This document shows, piece after piece, positions 32,947 through 42,181 of a DNA stretch of 64,000 bases. Every line of letters begins with the position of its first letter. The first letter of the stretch is position 1. The notes below the pieces were generated by a model. It was not told the origin of the DNA. It saw only the letters and a list, made by a program, of their open reading frames with translations, and searched no databases. The DNA is from an uncultured Oscillospiraceae bacterium (GTDB lineage: Bacteria; Bacillota; Clostridia; Oscillospirales; Ruminococcaceae), in NCBI GenBank assembly GCA_910579125.1, contig CAJTTH010000004.1:286-64285 (forward strand). Direction: 5' to 3'. Position numbers and translations under genes: made by a program.

Positions 32947-33831
32947 TTACCTCGCAGTCGTTTCCTTGGGGAACCCGTGCAGCTTGAGAATATTGGACAG
33001 CCGTTTCCTCATCATTCCGCGCTCGACAATCATATCCACAAAGCCGCATTCAAACTGAAATTCCGCGCTCTGGAAATCGTCGGGAAGCCGCTGGCGAATC
33101 GTGTCCTGAATGACGCGCCGCCCCGCAAATCCGATAAGCACCTTCGGCTCGGCGATAATAATGTCGCCCAGACTCGCGAACGAAGCCGTAACGCCGCCCG
33201 TCGTCGGGTCGGTCATAACCGCGATGTATAAACCGCCGTTGTCGCTGTGGAGCTTGACCGCACCGCTCGTTTTCGCCATCTGCATAAGGGAGATTATGCC
33301 CTCCTGCATTCTCGCGCCGCCGCTGCTTGCGAACATCACCACAGGCAAGTTCTTTTCCGTTGCGTACTCGAACGCACGCGCGATCTTCTCGCCGACTACG
33401 CTGCCCATGCTGGCCATAAAGAAATGGCTGTCCATTATCCCGATAACGCAGCGGTAACCGCGTATCGTGCATTCGCCCGTAACAACAGCCTCGCGCGTAT
33501 CGCACGCCTCCTGCATTTTCGCAACCTTTTCCTCGTAACGCGGAAAGCCGATAGGATTCAGCGACTGCATATCCGCGTCGAACTCCTTAAAGCTTCCCTT
33601 GTCCGCAGTAAGCTCCAGACGCTCCTGCCAAGTCAGCCGCGCATGATAATTGCACTTCGGGCAGACCTTCATATTGCGGACAAATTCCTCGTTATACACG
33701 ACGTTTCCGCACCTCGGGCACTTGAACAGTAAGTCCTGCGGAATGGATACGTCCTTTTCCACGGGTGCGGAGTGGCTGTCATCGGTAAAGCGCGACTTTA
33801 CGACCTTAAACAAATCCTCTATTGAAGCCAT
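32947..33831 (-). CDS. accD: Acetyl-CoA carboxylase carboxyltransferase beta subunit
   Basis: Partner of AccA in malonyl-CoA synthesis. 294 residues, with an N-terminal four-Cys zinc ribbon (FKCPRCG ... KVCPKCNYHARL, about residues 36-62) and a crotonase-fold domain with FASSGGARMQEGIISLMQMAKTS and the AEPKVLIGFAGRRVIQDT segment. Starts 4 bp after accC; cytoplasmic. Confidence 0.95.
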   Translation of the reverse strand: MASIEDLFKVVKSRFTDDSHSAPVEKDVSIPQDLLFKCPRCGNVVYNEEFVRNMKVCPKCNYHARLTWQERLELTADKGSFKEFDADMQSLNPIGFPRYEEKVAKMQEACDTREAVVTGECTIRGYRCVIGIMDSHFFMASMGSVVGEKIARAFEYATEKNLPVVMFASSGGARMQEGIISLMQMAKTSGAVKLHSDNGGLYIAVMTDPTTGGVTASFASLGDIIIAEPKVLIGFAGRRVIQDTIRQRLPDDFQSAEFQFECGFVDMIVERGMMRKRLSNILKLHGFPKETTAR

Positions 33832-33835
33832 TTAT

Positions 33836-35185
33836 TCAGTCCTCCATTATGTTCGTGCGGTTTAAAAATCCGTTGTCAAACTCGCCGCGCTCAAAATTCT
33901 CATTCTTCAAAAGCCTTAACTGGAAGTCGATATTCGTCTCCACGCCGTCGATTATAAACTCCGCGAGCGCTACGTGCATTTTTTTGATTGCCTCTTTCCT
34001 GTCAACACCTTTGACGAGCAGCTTGGCGATCATACTGTCGTAGTACGGCGGTATCTCGTAGCCCGCGTACACAGCGCTGTCAATTCTCACGTTGAAGCCG
34101 CCCGGAACGTGTATGGAGCGTATCAGCCCGGGGCACGGACGGAAGTTGTGCCGCGGATCCTCGGCGTTGATACGGCACTCGATAGCGTGACCGGTCACCT
34201 TAACGTCATTCTGCGTAAACCAAAGCCTTTCGCCCTCCGCAATGCGTATCTGCGCCTTTACGAGGTCGATACCCGTGACAAACTCCGTGACAGGGTGCTC
34301 GACTTGAATGCGCGTGTTCATTTCCATAAAATAGAAATTCTTGTCCTTATCAACCAGAAACTCGATAGTACCCGCGTTGCGGTAGCCACACGCCTTTGCC
34401 GCGTTGACCGCCGCCGCGCCCATTCTCGCGCGGAGATCTTCCGTCATAATGGGGCTGGGACTTTCCTCAAGAACCTTCTGATTACGGCGCTGTAACGAGC
34501 AGTCGCGCTCACCGAGGTGAACCACGTTCCCGAAATTGTCCGCGAGCAGTTGTATCTCGATATGTCGCGGGTTTACGACGAACTTCTCAATGTACAGATC
34601 GCCGTTTCCGAAACACGCAAGCGCCTCTGCCTGCGCCTCGGAAAACTGCTTTTCCAGCGCAGCCTCGTCCTCTACAAGACGGATACCGCGTCCGCCGCCG
34701 CCCGCCGTAGCCTTTACCATAACGGGATAACCTATCTCGCGGCATATTCTTTTGGCTTCGTTGATATTCGGAACTATGCCGTCCGAACCGGGTATAACGG
34801 GAACTCCCGCGTCTATCATCGTCCTTCGCGCGTTCGCCTTGTCGCCCATTTCGTCCATACACTCGGGTGTAGGACCTATGAACGTTATGCCGCAGGTACC
34901 GCACAGCCGCGCAAAGTTCGCGTTCTCCGACAAAAACCCGAAGCCCGGGTGAATGGCGTTCGCGCCCGTAGCCTCGCACGCGGCGATTATCGCCTTTGTG
35001 TTGAGATAGCTGTCCTTTGAGGGCGCCGGACCTATGCACACCGCCTCGTCCGCGATCTGCGCGTGGAGGGCGGATTTATCCGCCGTTGAGTACACCGCGA
35101 CGGTCTTTATTCCCAGTTCGCGGCAGGCACGCATTATGCGGATCGCGATCTCGCCGCGATTGGCGATAAGTATCTTGTTGAACAT
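33836..35185 (-). CDS. accC: Acetyl-CoA carboxylase, biotin carboxylase subunit
   Basis: ATP- and bicarbonate-dependent carboxylation of the biotin on AccB. 449 residues, usual length. Motifs: KILIANRGEIAIRIMRACRE at the N-terminus, KATAGGGGRGIRLV glycine-rich ATP lid, EKFVVNPRHIEIQ, and FYFMEMNTRIQVEHPVTE with the catalytic Glu/Arg. Located between fabZ and accD in the same transcript. Confidence 0.96.
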   Translation of the reverse strand: MFNKILIANRGEIAIRIMRACRELGIKTVAVYSTADKSALHAQIADEAVCIGPAPSKDSYLNTKAIIAACEATGANAIHPGFGFLSENANFARLCGTCGITFIGPTPECMDEMGDKANARRTMIDAGVPVIPGSDGIVPNINEAKRICREIGYPVMVKATAGGGGRGIRLVEDEAALEKQFSEAQAEALACFGNGDLYIEKFVVNPRHIEIQLLADNFGNVVHLGERDCSLQRRNQKVLEESPSPIMTEDLRARMGAAAVNAAKACGYRNAGTIEFLVDKDKNFYFMEMNTRIQVEHPVTEFVTGIDLVKAQIRIAEGERLWFTQNDVKVTGHAIECRINAEDPRHNFRPCPGLIRSIHVPGGFNVRIDSAVYAGYEIPPYYDSMIAKLLVKGVDRKEAIKKMHVALAEFIIDGVETNIDFQLRLLKNENFERGEFDNGFLNRTNIMED

Positions 35186-35205
35186 TTATTTAAGTCTCCA
35201 AACAA

Positions 35206-35646
35206 TTATTCTGCCTTGGGATCGGCGACCGCAAAGGAAATCTCGGCGGTAACAACCTTCTTCCCGTTCACCTTGGCGACTGCCTTTCCGAAGCCTACCG
35301 GTCCTTTTTTCTCGGTCATAACGACATTCAGCTCGAGCGTATCGCCGGGGAGTACCTGTCCCCTGAACCTCGCCTTGTCAATACCGGCGAAAAACGCGAT
35401 CTTGCCCTTATTCTCGGGCAGCGCAAGAGCGCACACCGCGCCCGCCTGCGCCAGCATTTCTATCATCAGCACGCCGGGAGTTACGGGCTGTCCGGGGAAA
35501 TGCCCCCTGTACCAGTACTCGTCGGGCTTGAGATACTTCTTCGCCGTGACCGAAACGCCGGGCTCAAGCTCCGTCACCTCGTCGATCAGCAAAAACGGAT
35601 CGCGGTGCGGGATTATCTCCTTTATCTGCTCCTGATTTAAAACCAT
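35206..35646 (-). CDS. fabZ: 3-hydroxyacyl-ACP dehydratase FabZ
   Basis: Dehydrates 3-hydroxyacyl-ACP to trans-2-enoyl-ACP. About 146 residues from the ATG at 35644-35646 (GAGGT upstream). Hot-dog fold with catalytic His in IIPHRDPFLLIDEV and catalytic Glu in PGVLMIEMLAQAGAV; YWYRGHFPGQPVTPGV is the FabZ signature. Starts 8 bp after accB and continues to accC. Confidence 0.95.
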   Translation of the reverse strand: MVLNQEQIKEIIPHRDPFLLIDEVTELEPGVSVTAKKYLKPDEYWYRGHFPGQPVTPGVLMIEMLAQAGAVCALALPENKGKIAFFAGIDKARFRGQVLPGDTLELNVVMTEKKGPVGFGKAVAKVNGKKVVTAEISFAVADPKAE

Positions 35647-35654
35647 ATCCGACC

Positions 35655-36152
35655 TCACTCAATTCTCATTATCTTCTGACCGTACTCCACTGCGTCGCCG
35701 TTGTTGACGTAGATCTCCGCGACTCTGCCCGAGAACTCGCTGTTTATCTCGTTCATCAGCTTCATGCTCTCGATAATGCAAACAACGTCGCCGATATTGA
35801 CGTTATCGCCCACCTTGACGAACGCGGGCTTTTCGGGCGCGGGAGACGAATAAAATGTACCGATGATCGGCGACGTGATGATGTTCCCCGAAACCGTTTC
35901 AACGGGCTTATCCGCAGCAGCAGCGGCAGCCGCAGGAGCCGCAATAGTCGGCATTACCGCGCCCATAGGCGGCATTACCGGCCCGCCCATGGGAGGGGGC
36001 GGAGGGCAGCGTTTGCCCTCAATGACGATATCCAGATCCTCGGTGCTGATTTTTATCCGCCCGAGGTCGTTCTCCCTGACAATCTTCGCGAGCGCCTCAA
36101 CGCACTCGATAGTGTCCTCTATCTGATGCTGCTCTTTATCCTTAAAATTCAT
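35655..36152 (-). CDS. accB: Biotin carboxyl carrier protein of acetyl-CoA carboxylase
   Basis: Carries biotin between AccC and the AccA/AccD carboxyltransferase. 165 residues from the ATG at 36150-36152 (AAGGAG six bases upstream). An N-terminal helix, then a Pro/Gly/Met and Ala-rich swivel linker (about 60-95), then the biotinyl domain with IIESMKLMNEI, whose Lys is biotinylated. Placed between fabF and fabZ, the common clostridial order. Confidence 0.95.
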   Translation of the reverse strand: MNFKDKEQHQIEDTIECVEALAKIVRENDLGRIKISTEDLDIVIEGKRCPPPPPMGGPVMPPMGAVMPTIAAPAAAAAAADKPVETVSGNIITSPIIGTFYSSPAPEKPAFVKVGDNVNIGDVVCIIESMKLMNEINSEFSGRVAEIYVNNGDAVEYGQKIMRIE

Positions 36153-36187
36153 GTTGATCTCCTTAAATTTCAATTCCGATACGGCGC

Positions 36188-37432
36188 TCAATTGCCAACG
36201 GGCTTAAAGCAAAGACAACCGTTATGTCCTCCGAATCCGAGCGAATTTGACAGCGCGGCGGTAATTTTCAACTCGCGGCTGCCCTCGGTTACGTAATCCA
36301 GATCACACTCGGGATCGGGTATCTTATAGCCGAGCGTGCGGTGTATCTTCCCGTTCTTTATCGACATCGCTGTGACTACCGCTTCAACGCCGCCCGCCGC
36401 ACCAAGCAAATGTCCCGTCATCGACTTGGTGGAGTTTATCGCGATATTCTTCGCGTGTTCGCCAAACGCGGACTTTATCGCCATTGTTTCGGTGGAATCG
36501 TTCATATGAGTGCTCGTTCCGTGAGCGTTGATGTAGTTCACCTCGGTCGGGTCGATACCCGCCTCCTTGACGGCAAGTTCCATTGCCATTGCGCCGCCCT
36601 TGCCCTCCGGGTCGGGACTGGTCTCATGATACGCGTCGCAGGTGGAGCCGTAACCGCATATCTCGGCGTAAATTTTCGCGCCGCGCGCCTTTGCGTGCTC
36701 GTATTCCTCGAGAACGAGAATACCGCAGCCGTCGCCGAGAACGAAACCGTTCCTCTCTGCGTCGAACGGAATAGACGCCCTGTCAACGTCTGTTGAGCGC
36801 GTGATTGCTTTCATATTGTTGAACGCCGCATAACAGAACCCGATATCGGAATGCTCCGTGCCGCCCGCTAACGCCGCGTCGAGGTAACCGTGCTTTATTG
36901 AACGGAACGCCTCGCCTATCGACTGCGTACCGCTCGCGCAAGCGGTGGTAACGCAGAAGTTGCTGCCCTTAAAGCCCGTTCTGATAGCGACCTCGCCCGC
37001 CGCCATATTGCCTATCATCTTTGTGATAGTAAACACGGAAACGCGCTTGCTGCCCTTGTCGCGGTAATTATTCAGTTCCTCCTCAGTAGTGCACAAACCG
37101 CCTATGCCGCTGCCGATAACGCACCCGACACGGTACGGGTCAATATCCTTTAAGTCCGTACCCGCGTCGCGGAGCGCCTGTTCCGCGCAGTACACCGCGT
37201 ACTGCACGATAACGTCGTTGCGGCGAACCTCTTTTTTATCGAAGATCGCAGTAGGATCAAAGTTCTTGACCTTGGCAACGATGCCGCGCGAATCGGGCTC
37301 ATCGGGAAACCAATTGTCCAGCTCAAAGCCGTGACGACCCGCCAACAGGCTCTCCCAAAGCTCCTCGGGGGAATTTCCGCAGGGGGTAAGACACCCGAGA
37401 CCCGTTATTACTACCCGTCTTTCATTACTCAT
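36188..37432 (-). CDS. fabF: 3-oxoacyl-ACP synthase II
   Basis: Condenses acyl-ACP with malonyl-ACP in chain elongation and controls temperature-dependent unsaturated/long chain balance. 414 residues. Thiolase-fold active site Cys in TTACASGTQSIG (about 165), His in NAHGTSTHMNDSTE (about 305), and Lys-His in NSTKSMTGHLLGAAG (about 340). Between fabG and accB. Confidence 0.96.
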   Translation of the reverse strand: MSNERRVVITGLGCLTPCGNSPEELWESLLAGRHGFELDNWFPDEPDSRGIVAKVKNFDPTAIFDKKEVRRNDVIVQYAVYCAEQALRDAGTDLKDIDPYRVGCVIGSGIGGLCTTEEELNNYRDKGSKRVSVFTITKMIGNMAAGEVAIRTGFKGSNFCVTTACASGTQSIGEAFRSIKHGYLDAALAGGTEHSDIGFCYAAFNNMKAITRSTDVDRASIPFDAERNGFVLGDGCGILVLEEYEHAKARGAKIYAEICGYGSTCDAYHETSPDPEGKGGAMAMELAVKEAGIDPTEVNYINAHGTSTHMNDSTETMAIKSAFGEHAKNIAINSTKSMTGHLLGAAGGVEAVVTAMSIKNGKIHRTLGYKIPDPECDLDYVTEGSRELKITAALSNSLGFGGHNGCLCFKPVGN

Positions 37433-37481
37433 TATTTATATCCTCCGTGACCGACAGTACGTTTGTACTGCCGATTTAATA

Positions 37482-38219
37482 TTACATACTCAATCCGCCG
37501 CTTATCTCGATAGTCTGTCCCGTCACATATGCCGCGTCGCCGCTGCACAGGAACGCCACCACGTTAGCGACCTCCTCGGGTTCGCCATAGCGTTTCATCG
37601 CGATCTGAGCAAGCATTGCATTGCGCTGTTCGTCCGTCAGCTTGTCCGTCATCGGGGTCTTGATGAACCCGGGTGCAACAGCGTTCACGTTAATTCCGCG
37701 CGAGCCGAGTTCCTTGGCAGCAGTTTTCGTCATTGCGATAACAGCGCCCTTGGACGCCGAATAGTTCATCTGCCCGGGATTGCCGTACAGACCCGCCACA
37801 GACGCGAGATTTACGATCTTTCCGCTCTTCTGCCGCAGCATAACCGCGCCGACAAATTTTGTCATATTAAACACGGATTTCTGGTTGATACGGATAACGT
37901 CGTCGTAGTTCTCCTCTGCCATTCGCAGCAGCAGACCGTCGCGCGTGATACCCGCGTTGTTGACGAGCGCATCAATGCTGCCGAAGTCCTCCTTGACCTT
38001 TTTAACAAAGCTCTCACACTCGCTGTGACTCGAAACGTCCGCGATATACTTTTCGCACCTCACGCCGAGCGCGGTTATGCGCTCCATAATATCGTTGTTC
38101 TCGAAGCTCTTTTCGCTGATGTCGTTCAGCGCGATGTCAAAACCGTCTTTTGCGAGCCTCAGTGCGATAGCCGCGCCTATTCCTCTTGCCGAACCCGTGA
38201 TTATTGCAGTTTTACTCAT
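37482..38219 (-). CDS. fabG: 3-oxoacyl-ACP reductase
   Basis: NADPH-dependent reduction of 3-oxoacyl-ACP. 245 residues, classical short-chain dehydrogenase: ITGSARGIGAAIA nucleotide loop, VNNAGITRDGLLLRM, the Ser-Tyr-Lys triad in NLASVAGLYGNPGQMNYSASKG, and the C-terminal YVTGQTIEISGGLSM. Directly between fabH and fabF. Confidence 0.95.
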   Translation of the reverse strand: MSKTAIITGSARGIGAAIALRLAKDGFDIALNDISEKSFENNDIMERITALGVRCEKYIADVSSHSECESFVKKVKEDFGSIDALVNNAGITRDGLLLRMAEENYDDVIRINQKSVFNMTKFVGAVMLRQKSGKIVNLASVAGLYGNPGQMNYSASKGAVIAMTKTAAKELGSRGINVNAVAPGFIKTPMTDKLTDEQRNAMLAQIAMKRYGEPEEVANVVAFLCSGDAAYVTGQTIEISGGLSM

Positions 38220-38276
38220 ATAATATATCCTTTCGGTAATTACTTTTGCCCTTAGTCTTGGAAATATCTTCCTTCT

Positions 38277-39275
38277 TTATACTTCCATAATTGCCGCGCC
38301 GTAAGTCAAGCCCGCACCGAAGCCCACAAAGCAAATCTTCATACCCTCGCGGATCCTGCCCGCCTTTGACAGCTCGTCAAGTGCCACGGGAATACACGCG
38401 CTGGAAACGTTGCCCATATGCTCGATATTCGTGTACACCCTTTCGGACGGTATGCCGAGCAACTCCGTTGCCTTTTCGATTATCCGCAGATTAGCCTGAT
38501 GAGGTATCACCAGATCAAGCCCCGAAACGTCGAAACCTCCCTGCGCCGCGACATTCTTTACTGCGTCCGCCATGGCGTTCACCGCGAACTTATAAACAGC
38601 CTTGCCGTCCTGTACGAGAAAATTCTGTTTCGCGAACGTATCGAACTTTCCGTCATAAAACGCGTCTTGATCGCCGAACCACGGACAGTTGCTCTCGTAG
38701 TGTATCTTGCAGTACAGCGCCTCAAATTCGTCGCCCTCCGCGCCGAGGAACGAATAGAACGGCTTTTCGTTTTTCTTAAGCAACACCGCACCCGCCGCGT
38801 CTCCGAACAGTATGCAGCTCGCGCGGTCGGTGTAGTCGGTTTGGTTTGAGAGCTTTTCCGAGGACACGATCAGCACGTTCTTATACTTGTCCGTATCGAG
38901 ATATTTCTGGGCGATATCAAGCGACGAGATGAAACCCGTGCACGCGCTGTTCACGTCGAAGCAAGCCGCGTTTTTCGCGCCTATGCGCTTCTGGATAAGG
39001 CAGGACATTGCCGGATAGAAAAAGTCGGGCGTACAGGTGGAGACGATTATCAGTTCCACTTCCTCTGCGCTCATCTTCGCCGACTCCAGCGCCCGGAGCG
39101 CCGCCTGCGCCCCCATATAATAATTGGGCTTATCCGCCGCAATGTGCCGCTGTTTAATGCCCGTTCTCGGGAATATCCACTCGTCCGAGGTGTCGAGGAT
39201 CTCCGAAAATTTGTCGTTGTCGGCAACAAATTCAGGGACGTAGCTGCCTGTTCCTAAAAACTCTATACCGCTCAT
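38277..39275 (-). CDS. fabH: 3-oxoacyl-ACP synthase III
   Basis: Starts fatty-acid synthesis by joining an acyl-CoA primer to malonyl-ACP. 332 residues. Catalytic Cys in FDVNSACTGFISSLDIA (about 112), His in LVIPHQANLRII (about 255) and Asn in EHMGNVSSACIP (about 287). First gene of the minus-strand fab/acc transcript, with its own promoter at 39398-39426, divergent from fabD. Confidence 0.95.
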   Translation of the reverse strand: MSGIEFLGTGSYVPEFVADNDKFSEILDTSDEWIFPRTGIKQRHIAADKPNYYMGAQAALRALESAKMSAEEVELIIVSTCTPDFFYPAMSCLIQKRIGAKNAACFDVNSACTGFISSLDIAQKYLDTDKYKNVLIVSSEKLSNQTDYTDRASCILFGDAAGAVLLKKNEKPFYSFLGAEGDEFEALYCKIHYESNCPWFGDQDAFYDGKFDTFAKQNFLVQDGKAVYKFAVNAMADAVKNVAAQGGFDVSGLDLVIPHQANLRIIEKATELLGIPSERVYTNIEHMGNVSSACIPVALDELSKAGRIREGMKICFVGFGAGLTYGAAIMEV

Positions 39276-39397
39276 TAAAAAAACTCCTTGATTTTATTTT
39301 CAAAATAATGTATAATAATACGCGGGGGAAAAAAATTCCTCCAAAATCGGCAAAGCCGAATCGCCGAGCCGATGATTACCAAAACATACCACTTTAT

Positions 39398-39426
39398 ATT
39401 TTACCTTATTTTCGAAAATTTGTCAA
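39398..39426 (-). promoter_or_regulatory. Promoter of the fabH-led fatty acid operon
   Basis: Minus strand TTGACA (39421-39426), 17-bp spacer, TAAAAT (39398-39403). The leader of about 115 bases contains a small TCGGC-TTT-GCCGA hairpin. No FapR- or FabT-type palindrome was found. Confidence 0.78.
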
Positions 39427-39474
39427 CCCTTTTTTGAATATGTCAATAAATTTTCACAATATACGGAGGTTTTT

Positions 39475-40395
39475 ATGAAAACAGCATTTTTATTTTCGGG
39501 ACAAGGCTCCCAATACCCGGGCATGGGCGCGGAGCTTGCGGAGAAGTACGGCGCGGCAAAGGAAATTCTGGAGTGTGGCTCGGACATTCTTGGCTTCGAC
39601 TTGCTGAAGAAGCTGAATGACAGTACCGCCGAGGAGCTTGCACAGACACGTCTCTCACAGCCCGCGATATTCACCGCGTCGCTGATAGCGCTCTGTGCGG
39701 TCCGCGAGAACGGTGTTGAAAACGCGGCAGTCGCGGGTCACTCTCTCGGCGAATACGCGGCGATGTACGCGTCGGGAATGCTCTCGATGGAGGACGCGTT
39801 CAAGGCTATCAAGCTGCGCTCGGAAGCTATGGCTAAGGCAGCAGAGAACGCTCACGGGGCTATGGCGGCGGTGATTGGCGCGGACAACACACAGATCGAC
39901 GAAGTATGCGCTTCCGTCGACGGATTTGTCGCGCCTGCGAATTACAACTCGCCTGTACAGACCGTTATTGCGGGAGAAACGGCGGCGGTGGACGCGGCAA
40001 TCGCGAAATTCGCCGAGCTCGGCAAACGCAGCGTAAAGCTCGCGGTTTCGGCGGCATTCCACACGAAGCTTATGAAGCCTGCCGCGGACGAGTTTAAAGC
40101 GGCGGTATCGGGCTTTAAATTCAATGCGCCCGACTGCGATTTCTACGCAAATCTGTACGGAAAAAAAATCGAGGATTTCTCGGATATGCCCTCCTATCTC
40201 GCGGCGCATATCTGCTCTCCCGTCAAATTCGCGGACGAGCTTATCGCAATGCAGAACGCGGGCATAGAAGCGTTTGTCGAGCTTGGTCCGAATAAGGTGC
40301 TCACGGGTTTGGTAAAGAAAACATTAAAGGGCATAATAAACGTCAACGTTGAGAACGCGGAGACACTGGACAAGGCTCTCTCCGCACTGAAGTAA
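39475..40395 (+). CDS. fabD: ACP S-malonyltransferase
   Basis: Transfers malonyl from CoA to ACP. 306 residues. FLFSGQGSQYPGMG at the N-terminus, nucleophile in VAGHSLGEYAAMYASG (Ser near 89), Arg in IKLRSEAM, catalytic His in VSAAFHTKLM (about 196) and ELGPNKVLTGL near the end. CGGAGG precedes the ATG. Divergent from fabH and followed by aroE after a structured spacer. Confidence 0.95.
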   Translation: MKTAFLFSGQGSQYPGMGAELAEKYGAAKEILECGSDILGFDLLKKLNDSTAEELAQTRLSQPAIFTASLIALCAVRENGVENAAVAGHSLGEYAAMYASGMLSMEDAFKAIKLRSEAMAKAAENAHGAMAAVIGADNTQIDEVCASVDGFVAPANYNSPVQTVIAGETAAVDAAIAKFAELGKRSVKLAVSAAFHTKLMKPAADEFKAAVSGFKFNAPDCDFYANLYGKKIEDFSDMPSYLAAHICSPVKFADELIAMQNAGIEAFVELGPNKVLTGLVKKTLKGIINVNVENAETLDKALSALK

Positions 40396-40406
40396 GCCAC
40401 GCGGGG

Positions 40407-40546
40407 AGCGGTTCGCCCGCCGCCCCTTGGCGCTGCAAGACGAAAACCGCCTGTAAACCGATCGGGGCGGACGTGCGAACCGCTGTCGGCGGGGCACTCA
40501 CGATCGCCGCACTACGTGCCGATGCGTGAGAATACGTTCCGCCGAC
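40407..40546 (+). ncRNA. GC-rich double-hairpin region between fabD and aroE
   Basis: Two adjacent long stem-loops. The first has arms AGCGGTTCGC (40407) and GCGAACCGCT (to 40484) with inner CCGCCCC/GGGGCGG. The second has GTCGGCGG (40485) and CCGCCGAC (to 40546) with inner CTCAC/GTGAG. No T-run follows, so it is not a simple terminator. It could be a structured RNA, a processing site or a repeat. No matching family known to me. Confidence 0.45.
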
Positions 40547-40626
40547 CGCAAGGGCAATCGTTCGCGCCCCGCCTGCTCAGCACCGAAACGTTCACAAAAC
40601 AAAAAACAACAAAGGAGACATAAAAT

Positions 40627-41472
40627 ATGAGAAAATTCTGTTTGATAGGACACCCCCTCGGACATTCGCTGTCGCCGCAGATACACACGCGGCTGTTCCA
40701 GCTTTCGGGGGAAAAGGTTGAATATACGCTGGAGGATATTGCTCCCGAGGAACTACAGGAAAAATACGGTTTCTTGTCGGAGCTTGACGGATTTAACATT
40801 ACCATACCGCATAAGGTTGATATTATCGGTTACTGCGACGAGCTGTCCGACGGCGCAAAACGCTATCGCTCAGTAAACTGCGTCAAGAACGGCGGGAAAA
40901 AGATCGGCTACAACACAGACTGTATCGGCTTTACGAAGTCTATTGAGCTACTGGGCGCGTCTTTGAAATCCAAGGTGCTGCTGATCGGCTGCGGCGGCGT
41001 GGGCAGAATGATGGCTATCGAGACCGCTCTGGAGGGCGGCGAGCTGACTATCGCAGCATTGGAGAACGATCTGCCGCTCGCCGCGAACGTTATCGGCGAG
41101 ATACAGAAAATGAACCCGTCCGCTAAGGTAAAGGCGGTGAAAATACCGGACGACGGACTTTGCAACGCCGCCCTCGGAAATGAAAGCTTTGATCTGCTCA
41201 TGAATGCCTGCCCCGTGGGAATGTTCCCGAAGGTTGACAGAATGCCCTGTCTGCCGGAGGTTCTTGATAACGTGAAGTTCGTGTTCGACGCCGTCTACAA
41301 TCCCAAGGAGACGCTGCTTGCCAAAACTGCACGCGAAAAGGGGTGCAAGGCAATGACGGGAATGGCTATGCTGGTGCTTCAGGCGGTGGCGGCTCATGAA
41401 ATATGGGATAACGCCGCATATAATAAAGAAGACATTGATAAGCTGATCACGGATATGGAGGCTTTGGTATGA
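40627..41472 (+). CDS. aroE: Shikimate dehydrogenase
   Basis: NADPH-dependent reduction of 3-dehydroshikimate to shikimate in aromatic amino acid synthesis. 281 residues. GHPLGHSLSPQIH substrate loop, FNITIPHKVD with the catalytic Lys, YNTDCIGF with the catalytic Asp, and VLLIGCGGVGRMMAIE nucleotide fold. AAAGGAG precedes the ATG. The stop overlaps aroK by four bases (ATGA). Confidence 0.92.
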   Translation: MRKFCLIGHPLGHSLSPQIHTRLFQLSGEKVEYTLEDIAPEELQEKYGFLSELDGFNITIPHKVDIIGYCDELSDGAKRYRSVNCVKNGGKKIGYNTDCIGFTKSIELLGASLKSKVLLIGCGGVGRMMAIETALEGGELTIAALENDLPLAANVIGEIQKMNPSAKVKAVKIPDDGLCNAALGNESFDLLMNACPVGMFPKVDRMPCLPEVLDNVKFVFDAVYNPKETLLAKTAREKGCKAMTGMAMLVLQAVAAHEIWDNAAYNKEDIDKLITDMEALV

Positions 41473-41993
41473 GCAAGCCGTTAAGCGTGTATCTGTGCGG
41501 CTTTATGGGCTGCGGAAAGAGCCATATCGGACGGCAGCTCTCGACGGCGCTGAACAGGCGCTTCGTCGATCTGGACAAGTATATCGTCGCCGCCGAAAAA
41601 ATGTCGATTCCCGAGATATTCGAGAAGCACGGCGAACCGCATTTCAGGCGGCTTGAAGCGATGTACATACGCGAGCTGTCCGACGGCAGCATAGTCGCGA
41701 CGGGCGGCGGCGCGCTCATCAACGATGAAACGGCAAGGTTCGCGCGGGAAAGCGGTTTGCCGGTGTACATCAACACTTCGTTCGAGGTGTGCTACAGACG
41801 GATAAGGGGCGACGCTAACCGTCCTCTTGTGGTAAGCAACACTCCCGAACAGCTTCAGGAGCTGTACAACAAGCGCGCAAAGATATATCGGCACAACGCG
41901 ATGTGTATGGTCAACGGCAATACACGCGATACCGTTATCACCGAGGAAATAGTTAAGCTGGTGAGATTTCACGAGAGCAGTCTCAACACATAA
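41469..41993 (+). CDS. aroK: Shikimate kinase
   Basis: Phosphorylates shikimate at C3 with ATP. 174 residues. P-loop LCGFMGCGKSHIGRQLS, DLDKYIV with the shikimate-binding Asp, HFRRLEAMY with the Arg, and VATGGGALIND. Coupled to aroE. Other aro genes are not in the window. Confidence 0.93.
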   Translation: MSKPLSVYLCGFMGCGKSHIGRQLSTALNRRFVDLDKYIVAAEKMSIPEIFEKHGEPHFRRLEAMYIRELSDGSIVATGGGALINDETARFARESGLPVYINTSFEVCYRRIRGDANRPLVVSNTPEQLQELYNKRAKIYRHNAMCMVNGNTRDTVITEEIVKLVRFHESSLNT

Positions 41994-42114
41994 ATTCTTT
42001 CAAAAAAGCAGCCCAAAATCATACAGAAAAGTGCATCGAAAACGGCACAGAAAAAAGATGTGCGGAAAAGCGTCAAAACAGTTTAACAAAGCCGAATTTC
42101 CTCAACGGATCATA

Positions 42115-42137
42115 CCGAAAAAACACGCTTTTTTCGG
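42115..42137 (+). terminator. Weak AT-rich hairpin after aroK
   Basis: CCGAAAAAA/TTTTTTCGG stem with CACGC loop, in the 188-bp gap between aroK and the amidohydrolase; a T8 run follows 14 bases later. A poor terminator by GC content. Confidence 0.4.
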
Positions 42138-42181
42138 AACAAAAATGCAACTTTTTTTTGGTGGCGCGGCAAAGGAGAATT

